A stretch of DNA of 64,000 nucleotides from Verrucomicrobiota bacterium. GTDB taxonomy: Bacteria > Verrucomicrobiota > Verrucomicrobiia > Opitutales > Opitutaceae. Position numbers and translations under genes: made by a program. The notes beneath the pieces are model-generated. The model searched no databases. It saw only the letters and a list, made by a program, of their open reading frames with translations, and was not told where the DNA came from. The stretch covers positions 1 to 64,000 of the forward strand of contig JAEYUW010000026.1 of the NCBI GenBank assembly GCA_023432225.1, written 5' to 3'. Position 1 is the stretch's first letter. Each line of letters begins with the position of its first letter. Of the stretch, positions 34,800 through 43,806 are shown piece after piece.

Positions 34800-35765
34800 A
34801 TGATCTGGCTGAAGAAAAATCCGTTGTTTGCGGCGTTGATCTTCTCCTGTGCCGCGGCGTGCCTGGCCCAGGCGTGGTTCATTTACGAGGCGCGCGAGCG
34901 CGGTCGGCGCGCGGCGATCCGGCTCGAGGCCAAGCGCGGCGAACGCGACTGGCTGGCCCGCCAAAGCCCGGCCTTGACCGAGGAGAATACGCGCGCGATC
35001 GCGGCCGACGTTGCGGCCGCCGAGAAGCGTCTGGCGGAACTGCGTGCGACGCTCATCGGCAAGACTTGGTTGCCGGCCGCGCCGGCCCGGCCGATCGATG
35101 CGTATTTCGCCCTCGCTTCGTTCAACGAGAAGATGCGCGCGCTCGCCGTGCGTGAGCAGATCGCCCTGCGCAAGGAGGAACGGTTTGGTTTTTCGACCTA
35201 CGCCAACGAGGGCCCCGAGCCCGACCTGCTGGGTTCAGTGCACCGGCAGCGCGTGGTGATGCAGCATGTGCTGGAAACGCTCTTCGAAGCGCGCCCCAAG
35301 TCGCTCGTCGCCGCCGTGCGCGAGCGCCCGTTGACGGACGCGCAGTGGGCGGCGCGCCGCGCGGCGGCGGCGAACGCGGGGGCCCACGGGAGCGAGACCG
35401 CGGCCGCCACGCCGTCGACGCGTTCGGCGGGGCAGCTCGCGGATTTCTTCGAGCCGGACTCGCGCTTGCGCCTGCAGGTGCCGGCGATCGCGGACGGCGA
35501 GCTGTATCGCGTGGAGTTCACGGGCCAGACGCAGGCGCTGCGCGCGTTTTTGAATGCCCTCGCCAAGTCTCCGTTGCCGCTCTTCGTCCGCGCGGTGGAG
35601 GTCGAGCCGGACACCGGCGAAATTGCGTCCGCCAGCGACAGCATTCCTGCCGGTCCGGCGGCGGTCTCCGCTTCCGTGCCGCTCGTGACGCAGAATTTTT
35701 CCAAGTTTGCCGTCGTGCTCGAATGTGTTGAAGTCGCGCCGGCCTCCACCGCACCGTCACCATGA
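34800..35765 (+). CDS. Amuc_1100-family pilus-like protein
   Basis: 321 residues, about the length of Akkermansia Amuc_1100 (317, from memory). One N-terminal membrane helix (about 8-28) is followed by a coiled-coil stretch and a periplasmic PilO-like domain with FGFSTYANEGPEPDLLGSV, the RQRVVMQHVLETLFEARP segment and a C-terminal beta-rich half with FTGQTQALRAFLNAL. By position it corresponds to PilO. It starts 2 bases after the PilM-PilN stop and overlaps the next gene. The Akkermansia protein is known for signalling through TLR2; there is no reason to assume that activity here. Confidence 0.8.
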   Translation: MIWLKKNPLFAALIFSCAAACLAQAWFIYEARERGRRAAIRLEAKRGERDWLARQSPALTEENTRAIAADVAAAEKRLAELRATLIGKTWLPAAPARPIDAYFALASFNEKMRALAVREQIALRKEERFGFSTYANEGPEPDLLGSVHRQRVVMQHVLETLFEARPKSLVAAVRERPLTDAQWAARRAAAANAGAHGSETAAATPSTRSAGQLADFFEPDSRLRLQVPAIADGELYRVEFTGQTQALRAFLNALAKSPLPLFVRAVEVEPDTGEIASASDSIPAGPAAVSASVPLVTQNFSKFAVVLECVEVAPASTAPSP

Positions 35766-36694
35766 CTTTGCCCCGTTTGCTTACCTCCGAGAAGGCGCTG
35801 GCGTTGTTCGCGTTCGCGCTGACCGCGGGCACCGCGGTGTGGTGGTGGCAACAGCAGGCGCTGCTGCACCGCCTGCACGCGGAACGCGTGTCGGCCGAAA
35901 TGGCGGGCGCAGCCTACACCGCGGCGACGCTGCCGGAGTTGCCGGCCGCCGGTCGTGCATGGGGCAAGCCGGCCACGCAGTCGTCGGGCTCCGGTTGGAC
36001 TTACGAGCTCTTCACTCCGCCGGTCATCTACTACCACGCGACGGCGCGGACGTTTACTGTCACGCCGCCGCTCTACCTCGCCGAGACGAACAACCTGCCG
36101 TTCGGACTCGAGTTGGTCGCGGTGAAACGCGAGCCGTTTCGTCTGCAGTTGGTCGGCTACGTCGGCGCGCCGGGCGACTACACGGCCGCGTTCGTCAGCG
36201 CACAATCGCCCGAGACGCTGCTCGCGCGCTCCGGCAAGCGCTTCGACCAACTCGGCCTCGCGCTGAAATCGTTTGATATCCGCCGCATCCCGCTCGATCC
36301 GCGCGCCGCGCAGCCGATCTACGACGTCGCAGCCGTGGCTACGCTGCACGACGAACGCAGCGGCACCGAAGTGACGCTCGACACGCGCGGGCCGAAGCTC
36401 ACGGACACGCCGCTGGCCGTGCTGCGCGTCGTCGCCGACGCGAAAGGCAAGCCGCGCGTGCTGCATCAGGGCGACACGTTTCAGCAGGACGACGCGACGT
36501 TCCGCGTCGAGCACATCCAGCTGGACCCGCCCGAGGTCGTCGTGGCCAAACAAACCGCCGGTCTGCCGTATCCCGAGACGCGCGTGCTCAAGCCCGCGGC
36601 GACCGCGCAGGCCGCTGACGCCACGGCGACGGCGAAGCGTTTCAATGCCGCGACCGCCCAGCCCGGTGTCGCGAGCGGTTCGTCCCGCCCCTGA
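35762..36694 (+). CDS. Amuc_1099-family pilus-like system protein
   Basis: 310 residues. A membrane helix lies at about 12-31, followed by a periplasmic region: FTPPVIYYHATARTFTVTPP, PFRLQLVGYVGAPGDY, and a PilP-like segment (VLRVVADAKGKPRVLHQGDT, ATFRVEHIQLDPPEVVVAKQ). The last pattern is a processing-style repeat seen in PilP/GspC-like domains. It overlaps the preceding stop by ATGA and precedes the secretin by 6 bases, so it is probably the inner-membrane partner of the secretin. Named after its Akkermansia counterpart by synteny and sequence feel; no alignment was run. Confidence 0.72.
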   Translation: MTLPRLLTSEKALALFAFALTAGTAVWWWQQQALLHRLHAERVSAEMAGAAYTAATLPELPAAGRAWGKPATQSSGSGWTYELFTPPVIYYHATARTFTVTPPLYLAETNNLPFGLELVAVKREPFRLQLVGYVGAPGDYTAAFVSAQSPETLLARSGKRFDQLGLALKSFDIRRIPLDPRAAQPIYDVAAVATLHDERSGTEVTLDTRGPKLTDTPLAVLRVVADAKGKPRVLHQGDTFQQDDATFRVEHIQLDPPEVVVAKQTAGLPYPETRVLKPAATAQAADATATAKRFNAATAQPGVASGSSRP

Positions 36695-36700
36695 TTTCGC

Positions 36701-39385
36701 ATGCCCCGTTTCATTCTCGTCCTGTGCACTGCGCTCGCCTTGGTGGCGGGGCTCGGTGTCGCCCGCCAAACTGAAGCTGTCCCCGATGCCTCCGAGGCCA
36801 AGATCCGCCTGCTCTCCGAGGCGCTGCGTGCGCGCGACAGCGGCAACCTGGCGGAAGCCCGCGCGAAGCTCGAGGAACTGCTCAAGCTGACACCAGGCGA
36901 CGCGACGGTGACGCGCCTGCTTGCGACGATCAATCAGCGCAGCGAAACAAAAGTAACGGTCAGCGGCGGCGTGGTGGCACCGCCGAGCGAGGCCGAACAA
37001 CTCGCGCAAGAGGAGGAACGACGCCTCGCGACGGCCCTGGCGGCGGCGAACGAGAACGTGCGCGCCGCGCGCGGTCTCGCCGTCGATGGCCAGTTCAGCG
37101 CCGCGCTCGACAAGCTGGCGCAAACGCGCCGCGGCTTGGCCGAGAATCCCGCGACCGCGCCCACGCTTTCGGAGATCGATGTCGCCACCGCGGAAATCAC
37201 GCGCGCCCGCGACGCACATTTGGCCGAGATTGCTGCCGCGGCCGAGCGCAAGGCGGCGGAGGCCAAAACCGTTTCCGCGCCCGCGCCGGAGCCCGCGGTG
37301 GTTGCGGCGCCGTCCGCGCCGCCGGAAGCGCGCGCTCCCGTGGCGACGCCGATGCCGGCCGCGCCGGCGGCGAGCCCCGAGTTGCGCACGCTCATCGCGC
37401 GCGGACGCAGCCAGTATCTCGCCGGCGATCCGTCCGCGGCGGCACAGACTTTTGCCCGCGTGCTCGAACTCGATCCCGGCAATGTTGAAGCGGGAAAGTT
37501 CATGGCGCGAATCGCGAACGATACGGTCGACCGCAACGTCGACCGCACGCAAACCAGCGCGCAGCTCCTGAATGAAGTGGCGCGCGCCTGGCAGCGTCCC
37601 GGCGTCTACCAGGAGCCGCCACCGGGCGCCGCGAGTGACAGCGGTCCGTCGCCGCTGCTCGAGAAATTGAACCAGATCGTGCTGCCGGAGGTGAATTTCA
37701 GCGGCATGGAGCTCGGCCGCGTGATGACGTTCCTCGGCGTCGCTTCGACGGAATACGACACCAGCGGCACGACGCCGAAGGGCGTGAACATCGTGTTGCT
37801 CGACCCGTCGGGCGCGAATCCCGTGGTGAACAACATTACGCTGCGCAACATGCCGCTGAAGCGCGTGCTCGACCTCGTGACGCAGGCGGTCGGCTACCAA
37901 TACGAAGTGCAGGCCGATGCGGTGATCGTGCGCTCCGGCGGCGAGCAGACGACGCTCGATACGCAATTTTTCCCGGTGTCACGGTCGACCGTGTTGCGCA
38001 TGACGGGGCGCGGAGCGGAGGTGAACGCGGGCGGAGCGGGCGATCCGCTGGCCGGTGGCGCCAAGGCGATCGGTGCGTCGTCGCCGAGCGTGGAAGGCGA
38101 GGGGCAGTCGATCCGCAATTTTCTCCAGCTCGCCGGCGTGAGCTTCGAGAACACGCCCGGCAGCACGCTGGCGTTCGACGGTTCGCAACTGATCGTCACG
38201 CAGACCGGCCGGAACCTGGAGCGCATCCGCAACATCCTCGCGCGCTACAGCGAGGTGCGACAGGTGGAGATCGAGGCGAAGTTCATGGAAGTGCAGGATG
38301 GCGCGCTGGAGGAACTCGGCGTGAATTGGAGCATCGGCAAGAAGGCGACGCAGCACAGCGGCGCGACGGTGACGAATTACGCGACGAGCAACCGCTCACT
38401 TTCGGGAGCATTTAGTAACAATGTTGTTGGTTCGGCGGGCTCAATAGTCCGTGGAAATAGCGACACAAAGACTACGACCGAACAATACGATGCAGATGGA
38501 AAGTTGACTGGGAAAACAATCTCTACGACGTCCGGCGATTCTGGTGACTCCGTGCCGATCATAAACAATCCCCCTACAATTCCAGGCACGAATAACCTCG
38601 GCCTCGGCGCCAATCCGCTCGCGGCCGTCACGGGCATCCTAGGCGAGTTCAACGTCAGCGCCGTCATCCGCGCGCTCTCGCAGCGCAGCGGCACGGAATT
38701 GCTCAGCGCACCGAAGCTCACCGTCCTTTCCGGCAACCCCGCGACGATCACCGTGGCGCAGGAACTGCGCTATCCGCAATCGTATGGCCAGGTGCAGAGT
38801 CAGGTCGGCACCGGCAGCGCGAGCGGCGGTGGATCGGCGGGCGTCACGATCACGGCGGGCACGCCGCAGGAGTTCACCGTGCGGAACATCGGCGTGGAGT
38901 TGAAGGTGACGCCGACGGTCGAGGAGGACGATTACAGCATCAGTCTCGATCTGAACCCGAAGGTGACGGAGTTCGAAGGCTTCGTGGAATACGGCGGCCA
39001 GAGCGTTGCGGTGTCGGGCAGCACGACGGTCACGGTGCCGTCGGGTTTTTATCAGCCGATCTTCGCGGTGCGTGAACTCACGACGAAGGTGACGATTTGG
39101 GATGGCGCCACGCTCGTCATGGGCGGGCTCACGCGCGAGGACACGCGCAAGACGAACGACAAGGTGCCCGTGATCGGCAATCTGCCGGTGCTCGGGCGGT
39201 TGTTCCGCAGCAACGGCGAGAGTGCGCAGAAGCGCAATTTGCTCATCTTCGTGACCGCGAATCTGGTCAGTCCGGGCGGCTCGTTGAAGAAGCAGTCGGT
39301 GCGCGGTGCGCCGATCGGGACGATTTTTCAGAATCCGACGATCGTCACGCCCGCGGGCGCGGCGGGACGCGAAGGGAAGAAGTAA
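36701..39385 (+). CDS. Secretin of the pilus-like system (Amuc_1098-like, PilQ/GspD family)
   Basis: Outer-membrane pore, 894 residues. A signal peptide (about 1-22) is followed by a TPR-like helical region (about 30-80), a Pro/Ala-rich linker (about 190-235), a further TPR-like stretch and N-domains (FSGMELGRVMTFLGVASTEYD, MPLKRVLDLVTQAVGYQYEV). The C-terminal secretin domain includes LSAPKLTVLSGNPATITVAQE, VGVELKVTP-like IGVELKVTPTVEEDDYSISL and VPVIGNLPVLGRLFRS near 823. Residues about 567-634 form a Ser/Thr/Asn-rich low-GC insert. No pilotin gene, pilB or pilT motor is nearby. Confidence 0.9.
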   Translation: MPRFILVLCTALALVAGLGVARQTEAVPDASEAKIRLLSEALRARDSGNLAEARAKLEELLKLTPGDATVTRLLATINQRSETKVTVSGGVVAPPSEAEQLAQEEERRLATALAAANENVRAARGLAVDGQFSAALDKLAQTRRGLAENPATAPTLSEIDVATAEITRARDAHLAEIAAAAERKAAEAKTVSAPAPEPAVVAAPSAPPEARAPVATPMPAAPAASPELRTLIARGRSQYLAGDPSAAAQTFARVLELDPGNVEAGKFMARIANDTVDRNVDRTQTSAQLLNEVARAWQRPGVYQEPPPGAASDSGPSPLLEKLNQIVLPEVNFSGMELGRVMTFLGVASTEYDTSGTTPKGVNIVLLDPSGANPVVNNITLRNMPLKRVLDLVTQAVGYQYEVQADAVIVRSGGEQTTLDTQFFPVSRSTVLRMTGRGAEVNAGGAGDPLAGGAKAIGASSPSVEGEGQSIRNFLQLAGVSFENTPGSTLAFDGSQLIVTQTGRNLERIRNILARYSEVRQVEIEAKFMEVQDGALEELGVNWSIGKKATQHSGATVTNYATSNRSLSGAFSNNVVGSAGSIVRGNSDTKTTTEQYDADGKLTGKTISTTSGDSGDSVPIINNPPTIPGTNNLGLGANPLAAVTGILGEFNVSAVIRALSQRSGTELLSAPKLTVLSGNPATITVAQELRYPQSYGQVQSQVGTGSASGGGSAGVTITAGTPQEFTVRNIGVELKVTPTVEEDDYSISLDLNPKVTEFEGFVEYGGQSVAVSGSTTVTVPSGFYQPIFAVRELTTKVTIWDGATLVMGGLTREDTRKTNDKVPVIGNLPVLGRLFRSNGESAQKRNLLIFVTANLVSPGGSLKKQSVRGAPIGTIFQNPTIVTPAGAAGREGKK

Positions 39386-39400
39386 TACGGTAAGCGAAAA

Positions 39401-39558
39401 GTAGCGGGAGCTTCCAGCCGACCTCTGCGTCGTTGTAGGGCTCGACCTTGTGTCGAGCCTCACGCGCGCTCGCGGCGCATGCCGTGCTCGCGGCCGAGGC
39501 CTCACACAAGGTGAGGCCCTACAAATGAGCGGGAATGCCGGCTGGAAGCCGGCGCTAC
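39401..39558. repeat. Outer REP/BIME-like pair interrupted by a second element
   Basis: Left half GTAGCGGGAGCTTCCAGCCG; right half on the minus strand GTAGCGCCGGCTTCCAGCCGG. The left half no longer pairs fully (GGGAGC against AGCCGA), while the right half does. A complete second element occupies 39435-39522 inside it. Confidence 0.8.
39435..39522. repeat. Inner REP/BIME-like pair with strongly compensated stem
   Basis: Left half GTAGG-GCTCGAC-CTTGT-GTCGAGC; right half on the minus strand GTAGG-GCCTCAC-CTTGT-GTGAGGC. Foot and loop are the same, while three stem pairs differ and all remain complementary. Confidence 0.88.
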
Positions 39559-39605
39559 TTGAGTTTCGGTTTGCCCGCGCGCGGACAGGCGATTGCGTCG
39601 GGCGC

Positions 39606-40490
39606 ATGGCGAAATGGCTGCTGCTGGATGGCTACAATCTCGCGTTCCGCGCGTTCTACGGAATGCCGGAGCTGACGCGCACGGATGGATTTCCGACGGG
39701 CGCGTTGCACGGTTGGGTGAAGAGCATCTGGCGGTTGCAGGACCAGGAGAAGCCGGACTTCACGCTGTGTTTCTTCGATCTCGGCGGCGCGCAGGATCGG
39801 TTGGCGCTGCATCCGGAATACAAGGCGCACCGCAAGGAGACTCCTGAACCGCTCGAGCGGCAGATACCCGTCATCAAGGAAATCACGCGGGCGATGGGGC
39901 TGGTGGGGATCGAGCTCGACGGCGTGGAGTCGGACGACTTGGTGGCGTCGCAAGCGCGCGCGCTCGCAAATGCCGGCCACGAGGTCTGGATCGTGAGTGC
40001 CGACAAGGATTTCGCGCAGTGCGTCGACGATCGGATCAAGATCATCCTGCCGCCGCCGACCGCGAACCCGAAGCTCGGCTGGCGCACGATGGACGCGGCG
40101 GGCGTGGTGGAAAAGTTCGGCGTGCCGCCGGCGAAGATCGCCGAGTATCTCGCGATCGTCGGCGATACGTCGGACAACATTCCCGGCATCGATGGTTGCG
40201 GGCCGAAGACGGCGGTGAAGTGGTTGAGGGAACACGGGTCACTCGAGGGATTGATTGCTGCTGCGGCGACGCTGAAGCCCGAGCGGTTCCGCGAGCAGGT
40301 GGCGGCGCGCGCGGAGGATCTCCGGCGGAATTTGAAACTCACGACGCTGCGCACGACGTCGCCGCTGCCGTGGGTCGAGCCGGGCACGCCGGACACGGCG
40401 AAGCTGTTTCCGCTGCTCGAGTCGATGGAGATGAAGTCGACGCTGGTGGAGGCGAAGAAGCGCTATACGGGGCAGCAGGAGTTGTTCTGA
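39606..40490 (+). CDS. 5'-3' exonuclease (PolA N-terminal domain-like flap nuclease)
   Basis: 294 residues from the ATG at 39606 (MAKWLLLDGYNLAFRAFYG). The PIN-like core carries the metal Asp residues in LLLDGYN, LCFFDLGG, GVESDDLVAS and VSADKDFAQCV, then the helix-hairpin-helix region with AIVGDTSDNIPGIDGCGPKTAVKWL. This is the layout of stand-alone 5'-3' exonucleases such as YpcP/ExoIX, acting on flaps or RNA-DNA ends. The polymerase domain is missing. It follows the nested repeat and has no evident operon partner. Confidence 0.9.
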   Translation: MAKWLLLDGYNLAFRAFYGMPELTRTDGFPTGALHGWVKSIWRLQDQEKPDFTLCFFDLGGAQDRLALHPEYKAHRKETPEPLERQIPVIKEITRAMGLVGIELDGVESDDLVASQARALANAGHEVWIVSADKDFAQCVDDRIKIILPPPTANPKLGWRTMDAAGVVEKFGVPPAKIAEYLAIVGDTSDNIPGIDGCGPKTAVKWLREHGSLEGLIAAAATLKPERFREQVAARAEDLRRNLKLTTLRTTSPLPWVEPGTPDTAKLFPLLESMEMKSTLVEAKKRYTGQQELF

Positions 40491-40560
40491 AGCGCGTTGG
40501 AGTTGGCGCACGGAGAGAACGCGAGTGCGGCGGATGCCGAGGACGAGCGTCGAACTTTGC

Positions 40561-40638
40561 CCGCGGATTACGCGGATTGGCGCGGATCGCGCTTTCGCAC
40601 CCAGTGCCTTTATCCGTGTTCATCCGCGTGATCCGCGG
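40561..40638. repeat. CCGCGGATTACGCGGATT-type inverted repeat
   Basis: CCGCGGATTACGCGGATTGG at left and ATCCGTGTTCATCCGCGTG with ATCCGCGG at right pair as long imperfect arms. Repeats of this type are widespread and often mistaken for coding sequence. A lone REP half (GGTCGGAGAGC to CCCTAC) lies at 40709-40727. Nothing else is visible in 40491-40773. Confidence 0.75.
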
Positions 40639-40773
40639 GAAAAAGAGGCAGTTGGACGCGGCGTATGCTCACGTGCGTGGCGAGCGATGGCGCACCGGGC
40701 GAAAAGCCGGTCGGAGAGCTGCCCTACTTAAACTTCAACTATCAACCTCGATTCGTGTGAGGCGCGTTGCGCT

Positions 40774-41508
40774 TCACACAGCCGGCGGCTCGAAGATGTA
40801 GCCGATGCCGTGGACCGTTTTGAAGCTGTCGAGCGTGAGGCCGTTGTTCTGGAACGCCGCGCGGACTTTCACGATGTATTGGTCGAGCGAGCGGCTGCGG
40901 ACGTCGGCGTGGATGCCCCACACGGAATGAATGAGTTCCTTGCGCGTGATGACGACGTGGCGGTGCGTGTTCAGGTAGGCGAGGATGCCGAGTTCCTTGC
41001 GGCCGATCTTGTGCGCGACGCCGTTGGGAAACTCGATCTCGAGCCGGTCCGGGTGAACCTTGGCGCCAAGGAATTCGAACGGCTGGTCGACGGTGCGGAC
41101 GTTTTTCGTGAGGTTGAAATCCTTGTTCGATTCGGCGCGGCGCAGCACGGCGTTGATGCGGGCGACGAGCTCGGCGTAGCTGAAAGGCTTGGTGATATAG
41201 TCGTCGCCGCCCATGTTGAGGCCTTTGACCTTGTCGGCCTCCACGCCGCTGCCGGTGAGGAAGATCGTCGGGACATGGATGTCGCGCTGCTTGAGGTCGG
41301 CGAGGAGTTGGAAGCCGGAGGCGTCGGGCAGGTTCAGGTCAAGGAGCAGCAGGTTCGCGAAATTCCGTTCGAGGAAGCGGAGCGCGGGGGCGCAGCGGTC
41401 GTAGGGCTGCGTTTGCATACCGACGTTTTCCAGTTGCTCGCAGATGATCGACGAGAGCTCTTGTTCGTCTTCAACAACGACGATGAGCGGACGGGGAGCA
41501 GCGCACAT
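40774..41508 (-). CDS. OmpR/PhoB-family response regulator
   Basis: 244 residues from the ATG at 41508 (MCAAPRPLIVVVEDEQELSS). The receiver has the acidic pair in VVEDEQEL, phosphoacceptor Asp57 in LLLLDLNLPDASG and FLTGSGVEADKVKGLNMGGDDYITKPF. The C-terminal winged helix ends HRHVVITRKELIHSVWGIHADVRSRSLDQYIVKVRAAF and GIGYIF, the trans-activation C-terminal family. No cognate kinase is adjacent, so the input is unknown. ATG preceded by CCC. Confidence 0.92.
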   Translation of the reverse strand: MCAAPRPLIVVVEDEQELSSIICEQLENVGMQTQPYDRCAPALRFLERNFANLLLLDLNLPDASGFQLLADLKQRDIHVPTIFLTGSGVEADKVKGLNMGGDDYITKPFSYAELVARINAVLRRAESNKDFNLTKNVRTVDQPFEFLGAKVHPDRLEIEFPNGVAHKIGRKELGILAYLNTHRHVVITRKELIHSVWGIHADVRSRSLDQYIVKVRAAFQNNGLTLDSFKTVHGIGYIFEPPAV

Positions 41509-41721
41509 GGGATGGAGTGACAGGTGGGTGAACCGACTCGGAAGTGGCGCGGAGAGCACCGGCTTCGCAGGGGTTTTTACAATTGTGCAGTGACTTGTCA
41601 AAGCCTTGTTCGTCACGGGGAAGTTGCGCTTCGGCGCGCAGAGTTTACTTGTGTTTCGCCGCGGCGGTCCGTTCCCTCGCGCGAATCTGTCGGCTCACGC
41701 CACGAATCCGAATTTCACGTC

Positions 41722-42597
41722 ATGAAAGTCACGCTGGGTCTGCTCCAACACGCCTGCTCCGCCAAACCCGCGGAGAACCTCAAGAAGACGCTCGCGCTCG
41801 CCGAACAGGCGGCGAAGAAGGGCGCCAAGATCATCTGCACGCAGGAGCTGTTCCGCTCGCAGTATTTCTGCCAGGCGGAGAACCACGATTACTTCAAGCT
41901 CGCCGAGCCGATCCCGGGTCCGAGCACCGAGGCGTTCCAGAAGATCGCGAAGAAATACAAGGTCGTGATCATCGCCTCGCTGTTCGAGAAGCGCGCGAGC
42001 GGCCTCTATCACAATACCGCCGTCATCATCGACGCTGACGGCTCGCTGCTCGGCATCTACCGGAAGATGCACATTCCGGACGATCCGCTCTACTACGAGA
42101 AGTTCTACTTCACGCCCGGCGACACGGGCTTCAAGGCGTGGCAGACGAAATACGGCAAGATCGGCGTGCTCATCTGCTGGGACCAATGGTATCCGGAAGG
42201 CGCGCGCCTCACGGCGTTGCAGGGCGCGGAGATTCTTTTCTACCCGACCGCGATCGGCTGGCACCCCGGCGAGAAAGCCGAATACGGCACCAACCAACAC
42301 GGCGCGTGGGAAACCATCCAACGTGCGCACGCCGTTGCGAACGGCTGCTACGTCGCCGTGACGAATCGCATCGGCGTGGAAACGCCGGAAGGCGGCGACG
42401 GTATCGAGTTCTGGGGCCAGAGCTTCATCGCCGGCACCAGCGGCCAAATCCTCAAGAAGGGCAGCGTCGACCAGGAAGAGATTCTCCTCCAGGAAATCGA
42501 TCTCGAGAAAGTCGACGTCACGCGCACGCACTGGCCATTCCTCCGCGACCGCCGCATCGACGCCTACGGCGACCTGACGAAGCGGTTCCGCGACTGA
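41722..42597 (+). CDS. aguB: N-carbamoylputrescine amidase
   Basis: Hydrolyses N-carbamoylputrescine to putrescine, CO2 and ammonia. 291 residues from the ATG at 41722 (MKVTLGLLQHACSAKPAENL). The nitrilase-family catalytic triad is visible: Glu42 (ICTQELF), Lys115 (YRKMHIPDDP) and Cys152 (VLICWDQWYPE). The frame is open to 41524, but the family starts at MKVTLGL. It is followed after 69 bases by agmatine deiminase, the preceding pathway step, so substrate assignment is strong. Confidence 0.93.
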   Translation: MKVTLGLLQHACSAKPAENLKKTLALAEQAAKKGAKIICTQELFRSQYFCQAENHDYFKLAEPIPGPSTEAFQKIAKKYKVVIIASLFEKRASGLYHNTAVIIDADGSLLGIYRKMHIPDDPLYYEKFYFTPGDTGFKAWQTKYGKIGVLICWDQWYPEGARLTALQGAEILFYPTAIGWHPGEKAEYGTNQHGAWETIQRAHAVANGCYVAVTNRIGVETPEGGDGIEFWGQSFIAGTSGQILKKGSVDQEEILLQEIDLEKVDVTRTHWPFLRDRRIDAYGDLTKRFRD

Positions 42598-42604
42598 GTT
42601 TGCT

Positions 42605-42660
42605 GTAGCGCAGGCGTCCCGCCTGCCCAAACACCGACTGCAGGCGGGACGCCTGCGCAC
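42605..42660. repeat. REP/BIME-like pair between aguB and aguA
   Basis: GTAGCGCAGGCGTCCCGCC at left; the right half on the minus strand is GTGCGCAGGCGTCCCGCC. Same stem word as at 2351-2407. It ends 6 bases before the GTG start of aguA. Confidence 0.85.
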
Positions 42661-42666
42661 CTTTCC

Positions 42667-43758
42667 GTGTCCGCCAAAAAATCCAAGCCAACCGAAAAGA
42701 CGAAATCGAAGCCCGAGACGCCCGCCGCACTCGGCTTTCGCATGCCCGCCGAATGGGAGCCGCAGGAAGCCGTCTGGCTTTCCTGGCCGCACAACTACGA
42801 CTCGTGGCCCGGCCAGTTTCGCCCGGTGCCGTATGCGTTCGCGCGCTTCGTCACGCAGATCAGCCGCTTTCAGCACGTCCGCATCAACGCTGCCGCTCGC
42901 CTGCACAAGCGCGCCAAGCGCTTTTGCGAAAAGGCCGGCGCCGACATGTCGCGCGTGACCTTCTACGATCACCCGACGAACGACGCCTGGTGCCGCGACC
43001 ACGGCCCGATTTTCGTGAAGAACGACGCGACCGGCGAGGTCGCGCTGACCGACTGGGCCTACAACGCCTGGGGCGGCAAATACCCGCCCTACGATCTCGA
43101 TAACCAGATCCCGCCCAGCATCGGTGAAAAGCTCGGCCTGCGCCGTTTCGAGCACGACATGGTTCTCGAGGGCGGCTCGATCGACGTGAACGGCCAGGGC
43201 CTGCTCCTCACCAGCGAGCAATGCCTGCTGAACAAGAACCGCAACCCGCACCTGTCGCGCACGCAGATCGAGAAGAACCTGAAGGACTATCTCGGCGTCA
43301 CGAAAATCCTCTGGGTCGGCGACGGCATCATCGGCGACGACACCGACGGTCACATCGACGACATCACGCGCTTCTACAAGCCCGACGGTTTCATCACCTG
43401 CGTCGAGCCGAACGAGCGCGACAAGAACCACAAGATCCTCGCGGAAAACCTCGAGCGCCTGAAGTCGTTCCGCACGCCGGAGGGCAAGAAGTTCTCGATC
43501 GTCGAGCTGCCGATGCCGAAGCCGTTCGCGTTTCAGCGTCAGCGCGTGCCGGCGAGCTACGCGAATTTTCTCATCATCAACGGTGCGGTGCTCATGCCGA
43601 CGTTCCGCCAGAAGGTGCGCGACGCGCAGGCGCTCGAGATCGTCGGTAGCTGTTTCCCCGGCCGCGAGGCGATCGGCATCGATTGCTACCACATGATCTG
43701 GGGTCTCGGCACGCTGCACTGCCTCTCGCAACAACAACCCGCCGCCGGCAAAGCCTAA
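42667..43758 (+). CDS. aguA: Agmatine deiminase
   Basis: Converts agmatine to N-carbamoylputrescine and ammonia. 363 residues from the GTG at 42667; a Lys-rich leader (SAKKSKPTEKTKSKPE) precedes the family start MPAEWEPQEAVWLSWPHN. Catalytic residues of the guanidine-modifying fold: WCRDHGPIF, MVLEGGSIDVNGQG, GDDTDGHIDDITRF and Cys352 in GLGTLHC. A start at the ATG 42742 would remove the Lys-rich leader. The REP-like element directly upstream leaves no room for a Shine-Dalgarno at the GTG. Confidence 0.93.
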   Translation: MSAKKSKPTEKTKSKPETPAALGFRMPAEWEPQEAVWLSWPHNYDSWPGQFRPVPYAFARFVTQISRFQHVRINAAARLHKRAKRFCEKAGADMSRVTFYDHPTNDAWCRDHGPIFVKNDATGEVALTDWAYNAWGGKYPPYDLDNQIPPSIGEKLGLRRFEHDMVLEGGSIDVNGQGLLLTSEQCLLNKNRNPHLSRTQIEKNLKDYLGVTKILWVGDGIIGDDTDGHIDDITRFYKPDGFITCVEPNERDKNHKILAENLERLKSFRTPEGKKFSIVELPMPKPFAFQRQRVPASYANFLIINGAVLMPTFRQKVRDAQALEIVGSCFPGREAIGIDCYHMIWGLGTLHCLSQQQPAAGKA

Positions 43759-43806
43759 CCTGAGCGCGCGGCACCGCGCCGTCGTGTAACTTCAGTCCCC
43801 GCTTGC

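Noticed and set aside
33184..39385. Complete type IV pilus or type II secretion system
   Set aside because: Only PilM/N, PilO-like, PilP-like and secretin parts are present. No motor ATPase, PilC-like platform, prepilin peptidase or pilin is visible.
40491..40773. Small open frames in the exonuclease-response regulator gap
   Set aside because: They translate CCGCGGATTACGCGGATT-type repeats, a well-known source of spurious proteins.
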